The notes: generated from the sequence alone by a model not told the origin. A stretch of 64,000 bases of DNA from Hyphomonas sp. (GCF_022844445.1 NZ_JALHLS010000009.1:1-64000), one strand, 5' to 3'. Shown: positions 1 to 9,049, counted from the stretch's first letter. Numbers and translations are program-made.

Positions 1-18
1 TGAGAAGGACACCTTTAG

Positions 19-1482
19 ATGAGCGGACATGAATCCTCCTACACACCGAACTCGGCCTTCGAGCGCTGGCTCGACAAGCGCCTGCCGATCATCCGGTTTG
101 CCAATGACACGGCGATCAATTTTCCGACGCCGAAGAACCTGAACTACTGGTACGTCTTCGGCGGCATCCTTGCGGTCTGCCTGGCGATCCAGATCATCAC
201 CGGCATCATCCTCGCGATGCACTATGAGGCCAGCGTCGACGGCGCCTTCGCCTCGGTCGAGCGCATCATGCGCGACGTGCCGTTCGGCTGGCTCCTGCGC
301 TATATCCATTCCAACGGCGCCTCGATGTTCTTCCTCGCCGTCTACATCCACATGTTCAGAGGCCTCTATTACGGGTCATACAAGGCTCCGCGCGAAGTGC
401 TCTGGATCCTCGGCTGCGTGATTTACCTGCTGATGATGGCGACCGCCTTCCTCGGCTACATGCTGCCCTGGGGCCAGATGTCCTATCACGGCGCCAACGT
501 GATCACCTCGCTGTTCGGCGCCATCCCGCTCGTCGGCGAAAGCCTGCAGACCTGGCTCCTCGGTGGCCCGTCGATCGGCAACCAGACGCTCCAGCGCTTC
601 TTCTCGCTGCACTACCTCTTGCCGTTCATGATCGCCGCCGTGGTTATCCTCCACATCTGGGCGCTGCACGTGCCGGGTAACAACAACCCGACCGGCGTGG
701 AAGTTCAGGATGTCGAGAAGGACACCGTGCCCTTCCACCCGTACTACACGGTCAAGGACGGCTTCGCGATCGCGGTCTTCCTGATCATGTTCGCCTTCTT
801 TGTCTTCTATGCGCCGAATGTGCTGGGCCATGCCGACAACTATGTCGAAGCCAACCCGCTCGTGACGCCGTCGCACATCGTGCCGGAATGGTATCTGCTG
901 CCATTCTACGCGATCCTGCGCGCCATCACGTTCGACCTCGGTCCGATCGATGCCAAACTGCTCGGCGTGATCTTCATGTTCGCCGCCATTGCCGTGCTGT
1001 TCGTTCTGCCCTGGCTGGATACATCCAAGGTCAAGTCGATGCGCTACCGCCCGGTCGCCCGTCAGTTCTTCCTGGGTTTTGTGGTCGTCTGCCTCCTTCT
1101 GGGCTGGTGCGGCGCCGCCAATCCGGATGCCGCGGTGATCCCGGCGCTGCAGGGCGAGGCGAGCCTCGTGGTCAGCTACACCGACGCGGCCGGCGCCGTT
1201 GCCTCATCTACCTACAAGGGTGGCGACGAAGCCTTTGAGGCGGCCAAGGCCTTCATGGCGACCCTGCCCGCTTCGGCAGGCGCGAGCATCACAGCGGTTC
1301 CGGCGCCGACCTTCGCGTTCCGGCACCTGTCGCTGATCCTGACGGTCATGTACTTCGGCTACTTCGCCATGCTGTTCTTCATCGGCCTTGGCGAGAAAAC
1401 CAAGCCGCTGCCCGAGTCGATCCACAAATCCGTACTGAAGGCCCACAAGCCGAAGTCCGGCACTGCCATTCCGGCTGAATGA
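19..1482 (+). CDS. petB: Cytochrome b subunit of the cytochrome bc1 complex
   Basis: Membrane core of the ubiquinol:cytochrome c reductase, carrying haems bL and bH and both quinone sites. The 487-aa product shows the PEWY motif of the Qo site (about residue 289), the haem-ligand histidines in the MHYE and [14 protein letters not shown] helices, and the WLDTSKV stretch after the PEWY region. AGAAGGA lies 9 nt before the ATG. Cytochrome c1 follows within 20 nt, so this is the usual fbcFBC order with the Rieske gene presumably just upstream of the window. It is longer than a typical bacterial cytochrome b: the loop between the last two helices, about residues 372-435, carries an Ala/Thr-rich insertion. 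Confidence 0.97.
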   Translation: MSGHESSYTPNSAFERWLDKRLPIIRFANDTAINFPTPKNLNYWYVFGGILAVCLAIQIITGIILAMHYEASVDGAFASVERIMRDVPFGWLLRYIHSNGASMFFLAVYIHMFRGLYYGSYKAPREVLWILGCVIYLLMMATAFLGYMLPWGQMSYHGANVITSLFGAIPLVGESLQTWLLGGPSIGNQTLQRFFSLHYLLPFMIAAVVILHIWALHVPGNNNPTGVEVQDVEKDTVPFHPYYTVKDGFAIAVFLIMFAFFVFYAPNVLGHADNYVEANPLVTPSHIVPEWYLLPFYAILRAITFDLGPIDAKLLGVIFMFAAIAVLFVLPWLDTSKVKSMRYRPVARQFFLGFVVVCLLLGWCGAANPDAAVIPALQGEASLVVSYTDAAGAVASSTYKGGDEAFEAAKAFMATLPASAGASITAVPAPTFAFRHLSLILTVMYFGYFAMLFFIGLGEKTKPLPESIHKSVLKAHKPKSGTAIPAE

Positions 1483-1502
1483 GCCAGGTGAGGAGAGAGA
1501 CG

Positions 1503-2465
1503 ATGAAAACCTTCCGCATCCTCGCAGCCGGTCTTGCCGGCCTGGCCTTCGCAGGGCTCGCCCATGCTGCTGGCGGCTCTAAGCAGGCCCACGCCCCTGA
1601 GGGCGGCTGGCCCTTCGAAGGCGCCACCGGCCAGTATGACAAGGCCTCCGTCCAGCGCGGCTACCAAGTCTACAAGCAAGTCTGCTCAAGCTGTCACGCG
1701 ATGAAGCTGCTCAGCTACCGCAACCTCGGTGAAGAAGGGGGGCCGTTCTACGATCCGGAGTTCCCGAACCCGAACGACAACCCGTACGTGAAGGCTCTTG
1801 CGGCCGAGAACGAGATCGTCAGCCCGACCCCGAACGATGCCGGTGAGTATGAACTGCGTCCGGCCACCCCGGCTGACCGGTTCCGCTCGCCGTTCCCAAA
1901 CGATGCCGCTGCCCGCGCGGCCAATGGCGGCGCCCTGCCGCCTGACCTGTCGGTGATCACCAAGGCCCGTGTCGGCGGCGCCTCGTATATCTACAGCCTG
2001 CTCACCGGCTATCCGGACTTCTCGATGTACGAGGACCGGATCACGGAAGAGAATGGCGAGACCGTCTACACGACCGTCATCGACATGGCGAAGTTCGAGA
2101 AACTCGGCGAATACAAGCCGCATCACGGCCCGGCCTACCTGATCCAGCCGGCCGGCCAGTACTACAACCCCTACATGGCCGGCGACACCAAGCCGAACTA
2201 TCTGGGTGATCCGCGTCACGCCCCTCCCGGTGGTTTCCTCGCCATGGGCCCGCAGCTGACCGATGGCCGCGTCGAGTATACCGACGGGACCGAGGCGACC
2301 GTCGACCAGATGGCCATAGACGTCGCGCAGTTCCTGGCCTGGGCCGGCGATCCGAAACTGCAGGCCCGCAAGGAAGTCGGCCTCGCCACGATGGTATATC
2401 TCGGCATCCTGACGATCCTGCTGTGGTTCTCCTACAAGCGCATCTGGCGGAAAGTGGAGCACTAG
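1503..2465 (+). CDS. petC: Cytochrome c1 of the bc1 complex
   Basis: Haem-c subunit that passes electrons from the Rieske protein to soluble or tethered cytochrome c. The 320-aa precursor has an Ala-rich signal peptide (residues 1-23), haem motif CSSCH at 61-65, a candidate axial methionine in the FLAMGP segment and a C-terminal membrane anchor ending in a basic tail. An in-frame ATG at 1479 overlaps the petB stop, but the GGAGAGAGA at 1492-1500 and the signal peptide favour the ATG at 1503. Its TAG stop is followed in the same frame by an acetyltransferase reading frame. Confidence 0.96.
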   Translation: MKTFRILAAGLAGLAFAGLAHAAGGSKQAHAPEGGWPFEGATGQYDKASVQRGYQVYKQVCSSCHAMKLLSYRNLGEEGGPFYDPEFPNPNDNPYVKALAAENEIVSPTPNDAGEYELRPATPADRFRSPFPNDAAARAANGGALPPDLSVITKARVGGASYIYSLLTGYPDFSMYEDRITEENGETVYTTVIDMAKFEKLGEYKPHHGPAYLIQPAGQYYNPYMAGDTKPNYLGDPRHAPPGGFLAMGPQLTDGRVEYTDGTEATVDQMAIDVAQFLAWAGDPKLQARKEVGLATMVYLGILTILLWFSYKRIWRKVEH

Positions 2466-2468
2466 GCT

Positions 2469-2975
2469 CTGGCTGACAGCCTGAAGACTGAAACAACCAT
2501 CCGCCGGGCGACCCCGGCGGATGGTTTTCTCATTGAGGCCCTGACGCGCCGCATCTGGACCGGCCGGGTTTCGCAGGAGTCTACCGTATTCCGCGAGACA
2601 CCGGAGACGGTCGCAGCGCAGATTGCCCGGGGCGGCGGCGCGATCCTGATGCATGGCGGCGAGACCATCGGCTCCGGACGATGGGTTGCGGTGCCTGGAC
2701 CGGGCGGGCAGGGCACATGGATGGAAGTCAAACGCATCGGCGTACAGCAGGCGTTCCAGAGGCAGGGGCTCGGCGCCGTGATCCTCGACGCCCTTGAAGC
2801 GGCGGGGCGCGAGGCGGGGATGGCGGGCGCGCAACTCGCGATCCGCGCCGACCAGCCCCGCCTCATCGATTTCTATGCCGGCCTCGGCTACCAGCCCGCC
2901 AATGATGTGGAGCTGACCACCGTCAACCCGCTCTCCCCGCCGCCGTTCGGCATGCGCAAGATTTTCAAGGACTGA
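2469..2975 (+). CDS. GNAT-family N-acetyltransferase, probable CTG start
   Basis: A 168-aa GNAT fold protein. The reading frame opens with the usual GNAT N-terminal pattern TIRRATPADG and contains the acetyl-CoA loop RQGLGA and the C-terminal DFYAGLGY motif. The first ATG (2649) lies after strand beta3 and would delete about 60 conserved-looking residues. The frame is open back to the petC stop and holds no ATG, GTG or TTG in its first part. CTG at 2469, 9 nt after a GGAG at 2456-2459, is the best start. The substrate is unknown. The gene sits 4 nt before mtnP and 3 nt after petC, so it should be co-transcribed with both. Confidence 0.8.
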   Translation: MADSLKTETTIRRATPADGFLIEALTRRIWTGRVSQESTVFRETPETVAAQIARGGGAILMHGGETIGSGRWVAVPGPGGQGTWMEVKRIGVQQAFQRQGLGAVILDALEAAGREAGMAGAQLAIRADQPRLIDFYAGLGYQPANDVELTTVNPLSPPPFGMRKIFKD

Positions 2976-2979
2976 CCCC

Positions 2980-3858
2980 ATGAGCACCTGGACTCTCGGC
3001 ATCATTGGCGGCTCGGGACTGTATGCCATCGACGGGCTCGAGGACCGACGCGAGGAGCGCATCGAGACCGCCTGGGGCGCGCCGTCGGACACACTGGTGC
3101 GCGGACGGATCGGCAAGGTGGACCTCGTCTTCCTGCCCCGCCACGGAAAGGGTCACTGGCTGACGCCGACGCACGTGCCCTACCGCGCCAACATCGCGGC
3201 GCTGAAGGCGGCGGGCTGCACCGATATCCTGTCGGTCTCCGCCTGCGGCTCGCTGCAGGAACAATATGCGCCCGGCGATTTCGTCGCCGTCGACCAGTTC
3301 ATCGACCGCACCTTTGCGCGCGAGAAAACCTTCTTCGGCCCCGGCATGGTGGCGCATGTCTCGATGGCCCAGCCGGTCTGCGCCCGCCTGTCGGGCCTGG
3401 CGGCCGACGCGGTGGCGGCTGTCGGCGGCAAAGTCCACCGGGGCGGGACGTACCTCGCGATGGAAGGCCCGCAATTCTCCTCGCTGGCGGAATCTAAACT
3501 CTACCGCAGCTGGGGCTGCGACGTGATCGGCATGACCAACATGCCGGAAGCAAAGCTCGCCCGCGAGGCGGAGCTGCCTTATGCGACGCTCGCCATGGTC
3601 ACCGACTATGACTGCTGGCGCGCCGAAACCGAGGCCGTGACGGTGACAAACGTGCTCGAAGTCATGCACCGGAACAGTGCACTCGCCCGCCACGCGATTG
3701 TCCGGCTGGCCGAGGCACTGAACGGGTCCGTCCGCACCCCCTCGCCCCAAGGTATTGATTCTTGTCTGGATTTTGCACTGATTACAGCGCCCGAAGCCCG
3801 CGATCCTGAACTTCTTGATAGATTGCGGGTCATTGCAGGTCGCGTGCTCGGCAGCTAA
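2980..3858 (+). CDS. mtnP: S-methyl-5'-thioadenosine phosphorylase
   Basis: Cleaves methylthioadenosine with phosphate to adenine and methylthioribose-1-phosphate in methionine salvage. The 292-aa protein has the N-terminal phosphate loop IGGSGLY, PRHGKGH, the VSACGSL turn, the AMEGPQFS and GMTNMPE substrate motifs and the VTDYDCW segment typical of MTAP-type (trimeric) nucleoside phosphorylases. It starts 4 nt after the GNAT gene and probably ends the transcript. A related purine phosphorylase specificity cannot be excluded from sequence alone. Confidence 0.93.
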   Translation: MSTWTLGIIGGSGLYAIDGLEDRREERIETAWGAPSDTLVRGRIGKVDLVFLPRHGKGHWLTPTHVPYRANIAALKAAGCTDILSVSACGSLQEQYAPGDFVAVDQFIDRTFAREKTFFGPGMVAHVSMAQPVCARLSGLAADAVAAVGGKVHRGGTYLAMEGPQFSSLAESKLYRSWGCDVIGMTNMPEAKLAREAELPYATLAMVTDYDCWRAETEAVTVTNVLEVMHRNSALARHAIVRLAEALNGSVRTPSPQGIDSCLDFALITAPEARDPELLDRLRVIAGRVLGS

Positions 3859-3927
3859 GACTGCCGCTGCGCCCCTGAACTGGCGCGTACCTTGCTTGCT
3901 TCGGCAGTGCCTCGGGGGGATCTCAGA

Positions 3928-4887
3928 ATGAGCGAAGCGCAGTTTTACACCTTCCTGACCGCCGGTCTGGGCCTGCTGACCGCGTTGATGACGCTGGTCG
4001 CCTGGCACCTCTGGCGCATGCGCGAGGATACGCGCGCCGGGCGGCAATCAGCGCTTGAAGGCATCAGCCATGAAATGCGGATCAACCTGCAGCGCATGAC
4101 CAGCGAGCTGTCGCAGGTCGCAGCCAATCCGGCAGTCGGCCCGGATGTACTGCTGCCGATCCGCCATCCCCAGCTCGACGGCGTCAACCGCGCGCTGATC
4201 AATGCCAACCGGCACGGGATCGCCGTGATCGGCGTGACCTACCAGGAGCTCGAAGCCCGCAAGCTGTCGCTGCGCGCGCAGCTCGCGCAGGGCAATGCGC
4301 CGGGCGCGGTGCTCGATGATGCGATGGACGCGGCCATCAACGGCATCGCCGCGCTCTATTTCTGGGAAGTCCACCACGGCGCCCTGCCGGCCGAGATCGG
4401 CCGCGTGCGCAGCTGGGACGTGCGCGACTGGATGAAGTCGCACGGGTTCAAGGCGGACGCATTCCCTGGCATGCACCTGCGCGATGAGGTAGTGGAACGC
4501 CTGCGGATGTACGGCCTCGAGCTGACGCCAAAACCGCTGACCCACACCGCGTGGGAATACTACAACATGAGCTATGACCGTCACGCCGACCGGCGTGAGC
4601 GCGAGGCTCGCCGTGCCGAGAAAGCGCTCGAGGAAGACGAGGCCGGCAACGCCGCAGGCGAGGACAAGCCGCGCGGCCTGTTCGGCTTCCGCAAGAAGCC
4701 GGTGGCTGAGCCGGAGCAGACGTACGAGACCGAAGAGGTGGTGGACGAGGTTGTTGCGCCGGAACCTGCGCCCGCGCTGGCCCCTGCGCCTTCGCCGGCA
4801 CCCGTCTATGCGGCCGCCGAGCCCGAACCGGTGGCCGCGGATCCGGCGCGTGAGACGTCCGGCACGGAGCCCAAGCCGACCTACTGA
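3928..4887 (+). CDS. Membrane-anchored protein with acidic Pro/Ala-rich tail, unknown function
   Basis: Not recognised. The ATG at 3928 follows a G-rich Shine-Dalgarno (GGGGGGA) and gives 319 aa; an upstream in-frame start at 3892 adds an implausible 12 residues. One N-terminal membrane helix (about residues 5-25) is followed by a soluble, mostly helical region (about 35-210), a charged Arg/Glu stretch (about 215-245), and a disordered tail rich in Glu, Pro and Ala. This suggests a cytoplasmic domain held at the inner membrane. Neighbours give no functional hint. Confidence 0.75.
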   Translation: MSEAQFYTFLTAGLGLLTALMTLVAWHLWRMREDTRAGRQSALEGISHEMRINLQRMTSELSQVAANPAVGPDVLLPIRHPQLDGVNRALINANRHGIAVIGVTYQELEARKLSLRAQLAQGNAPGAVLDDAMDAAINGIAALYFWEVHHGALPAEIGRVRSWDVRDWMKSHGFKADAFPGMHLRDEVVERLRMYGLELTPKPLTHTAWEYYNMSYDRHADRREREARRAEKALEEDEAGNAAGEDKPRGLFGFRKKPVAEPEQTYETEEVVDEVVAPEPAPALAPAPSPAPVYAAAEPEPVAADPARETSGTEPKPTY

Positions 4888-4950
4888 ACGGCTTGCACGC
4901 CGGGCTGACTCGCCGTCTGCTGAGCCTCATCATTCCAGGGGAGATTGCGC

Positions 4951-5412
4951 ATGATCCGTTCCGCTTTCACCGGCGCTGCCTTCCTGTTGCTGTGCGCCTG
5001 CGCCACCGCGCCAGCCGCGTTGACGCCCGAAGCGAAGGCCGCCGAGGCCGCCACCATCACCGCGCTGCTTAAAGCCCAGGACGCCGCATGGAACGAGGGC
5101 GACATTGAAGGCTTCATGCAAGGCTACTGGCCGTCGGATGACCTGCGCTTTGCGTCCGGCGGCACGGTCGTGCGGGGCTATGACGCGACGCTCGCGCGCT
5201 ACAAGGTGCGCTATCCCGGCCGGGAAGGGATGGGCGAGCTGACAACCACCGACTACGAGATCGACATCCTGTCGCCCGACGCCGCCATCGCGCATGGCAG
5301 CTGGCATGTGAAACTCGCGGACGAGGAATTGTCCGGTCTCTACACGCTGGTGCTGCGCAAGCAGGACGGCGAATGGCTGATCGTTTCCGACACGACCACC
5401 TCGGCGGAATGA
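4951..5412 (+). CDS. Secreted or lipid-anchored SnoaL-like/DUF4440 protein
   Basis: A 153-aa protein with a lipoprotein-type leader (LLLCAC, acylated Cys about residue 14), then a cone-shaped NTF2-like domain: a first helix with the AQDAAWNEGD pattern, a W-containing strand and a C-terminal strand pair ending DGEWLIVSDTTT, all typical of DUF4440/SnoaL-3 ketosteroid isomerase-like proteins. AGGGGAG at 4937-4943 supports the ATG at 4951 rather than a TTG 6 nt upstream. The ligand or reaction is unknown. Confidence 0.8.
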   Translation: MIRSAFTGAAFLLLCACATAPAALTPEAKAAEAATITALLKAQDAAWNEGDIEGFMQGYWPSDDLRFASGGTVVRGYDATLARYKVRYPGREGMGELTTTDYEIDILSPDAAIAHGSWHVKLADEELSGLYTLVLRKQDGEWLIVSDTTTSAE

Positions 5413-5502
5413 CCGGCTGCTGATTGCAAGGTTGGCAGGCGCGCCGGCTCAGGGCAAACACCCCTCCGGCAGACGTGCAGCGTAGACAGGGGGACAGCCA
5501 GA

Positions 5503-6468
5503 ATGGCGCGCGCAACACTCGACTACGAGACAAGCAACTCCGCGATCGAGGCCTTCCTCGAACGCCCGTCGATTCGTACGACGATCACCTCGCTGATCAT
5601 CTTCAATGCCCTGACGCTGGGCGTGCTGACCTACAGGGATTCGCTGCCGGGCGCTGCCGTTGCGATCCTCGAGTTTCTGGACGGCGCGGTCACGGCCGTC
5701 TTCGTCGCCGAGATTGCGGCCAAGCTCTGGGTGTACCGGTGGCAGTTCTTCCGGGTCGGCTGGAACGTGTTCGACTTCGTCGTGGTCGCGCTCTCGCTGA
5801 TTCCCGGCGCTTCGGTGTTCACCGTGCTGCGGGCGCTGCGGGTGTTGCGCGTGCTGCGGCTCCTGCGCTTCGTGCCAATGATGAAGCGCATCACCGAGGC
5901 GCTCCTGAAGTCGATCCCCGGCATGGGCGCGATCCTCGCTGTGATCATCCTCGTCATCTATGTCGGCGCCGTGATGGCGACCAACATGTACGGCAACACA
6001 GCCAATGCCGACGTGCGCGAGATGTTCGGCACCCTGCCCGATTCCGCCATGACACTGTTCCAGCTGATGACGATGGACGGCTGGTCGGACCTGCTCGACA
6101 CGGTCACGGATGACGGTCATCCGTATGCGTGGGTCTTCTTCCTGATCTTCATCTTTGTCGGCAGCTTCGCGATCCTGAACCTGTTCATCGCGCTGATCGT
6201 TGAGGCGCTGACCGAAGAGCAGAAGGCGGCCATCGGCGAGCAGATCGAGAGCCTTGAGGCGGCGATGGAGGGACACGCCTCGGCGGACGTGACCGGCGCG
6301 ATCGAGGAAATCCGGGCACGTGACGAGTCGATCGAGGAAACGCTCGGTCAGGTAGAGGAAGACCTTGTGGAGGCTGAGACGGACCGCAGCGAGATGATGC
6401 AGATGCTGCGGGAGATGCGGGCCGAGATCCAGTCGCTGAAGGCCATGATTGCGGCGCGCGGCGGCTGA
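5503..6468 (+). CDS. Bacterial voltage-gated cation channel with Ca-type selectivity filter
   Basis: A single-repeat 6-TM channel of 321 aa of the NaChBac/NavAb family, active as a homotetramer. S1-S3 span about residues 28-100. S4 (about 107-129) has arginines at every third position. The pore loop between S5 (138-162) and S6 (209-235) reads TMDGWSD at 190-196. S6 ends in a long Glu/Ala-rich cytosolic coiled coil, as in other BacNav channels. Known sodium channels have TLESW filters. Here two aspartates and a glycine resemble the calcium-selective engineered CavAb filter and the native CavMr-type filters, so calcium permeation is inferred. The gene stands alone with its own SD (AGGGGGACAG). 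Confidence 0.92.
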   Translation: MARATLDYETSNSAIEAFLERPSIRTTITSLIIFNALTLGVLTYRDSLPGAAVAILEFLDGAVTAVFVAEIAAKLWVYRWQFFRVGWNVFDFVVVALSLIPGASVFTVLRALRVLRVLRLLRFVPMMKRITEALLKSIPGMGAILAVIILVIYVGAVMATNMYGNTANADVREMFGTLPDSAMTLFQLMTMDGWSDLLDTVTDDGHPYAWVFFLIFIFVGSFAILNLFIALIVEALTEEQKAAIGEQIESLEAAMEGHASADVTGAIEEIRARDESIEETLGQVEEDLVEAETDRSEMMQMLREMRAEIQSLKAMIAARGG

Positions 6469-6600
6469 TCCGGCTCACACCGCTCTGCCTGCATGGCTGA
6501 GGTTTAATCGAGCCGCGCCGGCCCGGGAGGCGGCTTCACACGTCTTTGATGGGCGGGTGCTGTCCAAGCGGGGCTGCAACCTGCTATAGGTATTTCGACC

Positions 6601-7308
6601 ATGAGCCTCTGGACGACCCTTCTCAACAGTGGCCGGCGCCTTTTCGACACCGGACCCGAACCCGAACTCGACAGCGCCGGGGCAGACGGCTGCGCGCCGG
6701 ATCCCAACGATGTGGGCTTCACCGCCGCGGTCGTCGGGCTGGGCGCCAAGATGGCCGCTGCGGACGGTCTGGTCTCCGATAGCGAGATCATGGCCTTCTC
6801 CCGGGTGTTCCGTGCGCCGCCGGAGGAAGCCGACAATGTGCGCCGTGTCTTTACGCTCGCGCGCCAGACGGTGCGGGGCTACGAGGCCTACGCACGCCGG
6901 ATCGGCAAGCGCTACGGCGACCGGCCCTGCCTTCTGGAAGGCGTGCTGGACGGCCTGTTCCAGATCGCCGGCGCTGACGGCGTGGTGACCGAGGCGGAAC
7001 TGACCTACCTGCAGAACGTCTCGGATGCCTTCGGTTTCGACCGCGCCACTTTCCGCAGGATCCGCGCCACGCATCTGGGCGCCGAGCGGGATGACCCCTA
7101 TCATATCCTGGGCGTTGCCCATGATGCGGCTTTCATGGACATCCGCTCTGCCTACCGCCGTCTGATGGCGGACCATCACCCGGACCGTATCGTCCAGATG
7201 GGCGCTCCGCGCGAGTTCGAGGACGCCGCCCACGCCAAAGCCGCAGCCATAACGGCGGCCTACGCGCGCATCCGTGCGGAACGCGGCCTGCTGGTCCGTC
7301 AGGACTGA
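6601..7308 (+). CDS. DjlA-like co-chaperone: TerB domain plus C-terminal J domain
   Basis: A 235-aa protein with an N-terminal TerB-type helical domain (about residues 38-150; GLGAKMAAADG and GLFQIAGADG acidic repeats) and a C-terminal J domain (about 163-230) with an intact HPD motif (HHPDR), so it should stimulate an Hsp70. Classical DjlA has an N-terminal membrane helix; none is visible here, so the protein is probably cytosolic. It is monocistronic. Confidence 0.88.
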   Translation: MSLWTTLLNSGRRLFDTGPEPELDSAGADGCAPDPNDVGFTAAVVGLGAKMAAADGLVSDSEIMAFSRVFRAPPEEADNVRRVFTLARQTVRGYEAYARRIGKRYGDRPCLLEGVLDGLFQIAGADGVVTEAELTYLQNVSDAFGFDRATFRRIRATHLGAERDDPYHILGVAHDAAFMDIRSAYRRLMADHHPDRIVQMGAPREFEDAAHAKAAAITAAYARIRAERGLLVRQD

Positions 7309-7408
7309 TTAACCCTCGCGCAGGGCAAAATTGCACACTCTGGTCGCACACGAGTGCGTTGACGCGCTGCCTTCATGCCGCCATCTTGATCCTTGATCGT
7401 GAGGCTCA

Positions 7409-7681
7409 ATGGACCAGACACTTCCCCCCAACCGCACCCCCGACTACCTGGCCTCGCTTCGCGCTGGCCTCGCATTTGCGGCGCAGGTGCTGATTGGCGC
7501 GATGCTGATCTTTGTCGCCAGCCTCGTGGCCATGACGACTGCCCTTGCCGGCCTGATGCTGGCGGGCGCTGCGCTCGTGCTGCGCTACGCTGCAGTGCGG
7601 CAACCGGTGCCGGTGCGGGTGAAGGATGCCCCCGTCACGCTGCAGGCCCGCCGTACCCCGCGCGGATGGACAGTCGAGTAG
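7409..7681 (+). CDS. Small inner-membrane protein, unknown function
   Basis: A 90-aa protein with two hydrophobic segments (about residues 21-44 and 46-62) and a basic C-terminal tail. It matches no family I recognise. The length, codon pattern and placement in an otherwise empty intergenic space support it as a real gene, although the SD is weak (GTGAGG). Confidence 0.55.
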   Translation: MDQTLPPNRTPDYLASLRAGLAFAAQVLIGAMLIFVASLVAMTTALAGLMLAGAALVLRYAAVRQPVPVRVKDAPVTLQARRTPRGWTVE

Positions 7682-7756
7682 GTCTGCCCCCCGAACCGGA
7701 CGCGGTTTGACCTTCATCCGGGCTGGCACTAGCTTTGCCCCAGAAGGAGCAGGCGC

Positions 7757-8320
7757 GTGAGCGACGAGTTCGAGCAGGTGATCCTTGTGGACGAGGCCGA
7801 CGAGGCGCTCAGAAACGGCGACAAGTGGCGCATCCATCAGGATGGACTGCTGCACCGCGCATTCTCCATTTTCGTGTTCAATGCCGACGGCGACTGCCTG
7901 ATCCAGCAGAGGGCCGCGGGCAAGTACCACTCGGCCGGCAAGTGGGCGAATGCCTGCTGCGGCCATCCGAGACCCGGCGAGCCGACCGGCGCGGCGGCGG
8001 TGCGCCGCCTGGAAGAAGAGGTCGGCCTGCGCCTGAAGCTGACCTTCGGGTTCAAAAGCCGCTACGTCGCCTATCTCGACAATGACATGATCGAGAACGA
8101 AATTCCCCACCTCTATTTCGGCCGCACATCCTCGGCGCCGGTCCTGAACCCGGACGAGGTGCAGGCTGTGCGCTGGGTTTCACTGGAGGCGCTGGCAAAA
8201 GATATCGCTGGCGCGCCGGAACAATATGCCGCCTGGCTGCGTCACTATGTTGAGGCCCATCCGGCCGAACTCGCCGAATGGCGCGAGCGGACCCTGATTG
8301 TTCAAAAACACGCCGAATGA
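7757..8320 (+). CDS. idi: Isopentenyl-diphosphate delta-isomerase, type I
   Basis: Interconverts IPP and DMAPP in isoprenoid synthesis. The 187-aa Nudix-fold protein has HRAFSIFVF at the first strand, the catalytic Cys in ACCGHPRPGE, the Nudix-box equivalent AAVRRLEEEVG and the metal-site ENEIPHLYF motif. The start is GTG at 7757 with AGAAGGAG 7 nt upstream. Type I idi is optional in bacteria using the MEP pathway and balances IPP and DMAPP. No other isoprenoid gene is adjacent. Confidence 0.94.
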   Translation: MSDEFEQVILVDEADEALRNGDKWRIHQDGLLHRAFSIFVFNADGDCLIQQRAAGKYHSAGKWANACCGHPRPGEPTGAAAVRRLEEEVGLRLKLTFGFKSRYVAYLDNDMIENEIPHLYFGRTSSAPVLNPDEVQAVRWVSLEALAKDIAGAPEQYAAWLRHYVEAHPAELAEWRERTLIVQKHAE

Positions 8321-8382
8321 AACCTTGGCGCGGGTTTCCGGCACAATACCATCCCGCGCCCAGTATTCTTTGGAGGAAACAA

Positions 8383-8919
8383 ATGCGATTTGACACCAAG
8401 CGTCTGACCCTGGCGATGGCATCTGCCTTCGCGTTCACGCTCGCAGCCTGTGGCGGTTCGGGCGAGTCTTCCGCGCCTGCCCCCGCAGCCGTGCCGGCAG
8501 CTGAACCTGCACCCGTCGAAGATGCCGCGCCGGTGGAAGCGGCTCCCGCCGAGTCGCCGGCACCGACCGAAGCAGCCGCCCCTGCGGCCGGCGGGACGGA
8601 CTTTACGTCCTACACCGGCGACGCCGCCAAGGGCAAACGCGTCTTCGCTCAGTGCATGGCCTGCCACACCGTGCAGGAAGGCCGCCACAATGTGGGTCCG
8701 TCGCTCTACGGCATCGTCGGCCGCGAGTCGGGTACGATCCCGGACTTCAAGTATTCGGACGCCAACCAGAACTCGAACGTGATCTGGACCGAAGAAAACC
8801 TCTTTACCTATCTTGAGAAGCCCACAGAATACATCCCGGGTACGATCATGGCTTTCCCGGGCCTGCGTAACCCGCAGGACCGCGCCGACCTCATCACCTA
8901 CCTGAAGAATCCGGCCTGA
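8383..8919 (+). CDS. Lipid-anchored class I cytochrome c
   Basis: A 178-aa c-type cytochrome. A lipoprotein signal with box LAAC (Cys about residue 23) is followed by a long Ala/Pro/Glu tether (about 25-75) and a compact cytochrome c domain with CMACH haem site, NVGPSLYGIVGR, a methionine ligand in GTIMAFPG and a C-terminal helix DLITYLK. The ATG at 8383 follows TGGAGGAAAC. It probably acts as a membrane-tethered electron carrier between the bc1 complex and a terminal oxidase, the role played by cytochrome cy, but with a lipid anchor instead of a helix. That role is inferred. Confidence 0.9.
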   Translation: MRFDTKRLTLAMASAFAFTLAACGGSGESSAPAPAAVPAAEPAPVEDAAPVEAAPAESPAPTEAAAPAAGGTDFTSYTGDAAKGKRVFAQCMACHTVQEGRHNVGPSLYGIVGRESGTIPDFKYSDANQNSNVIWTEENLFTYLEKPTEYIPGTIMAFPGLRNPQDRADLITYLKNPA

Positions 8920-8993
8920 TCGCATCGCCTCACAGGCCAACCCAAGCCGGCGAACAGGCCAAGCTCACTTCCGGAGCAACCTATCCGCGTCAG

Positions 8994-9022
8994 TTGACGC
9001 CGATGCGCTACAAATGTAACGT
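8994..9022 (+). promoter_or_regulatory. Promoter with BlaI/MecI-type operator
   Basis: TTGACG at 8994-8999 and TAACGT at 9017-9022 are separated by 17 nt. Between and overlapping them is TACAAATGTA (9009-9018), a TACA-N2-TGTA dyad matching the half-sites bound by BlaI/MecI repressors. The repressor gene starts 28 nt downstream, so autoregulation is expected. Confidence 0.65.
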
Positions 9023-9049
9023 ATCGGTGTTGCTGATTGCGAGGCGCCC

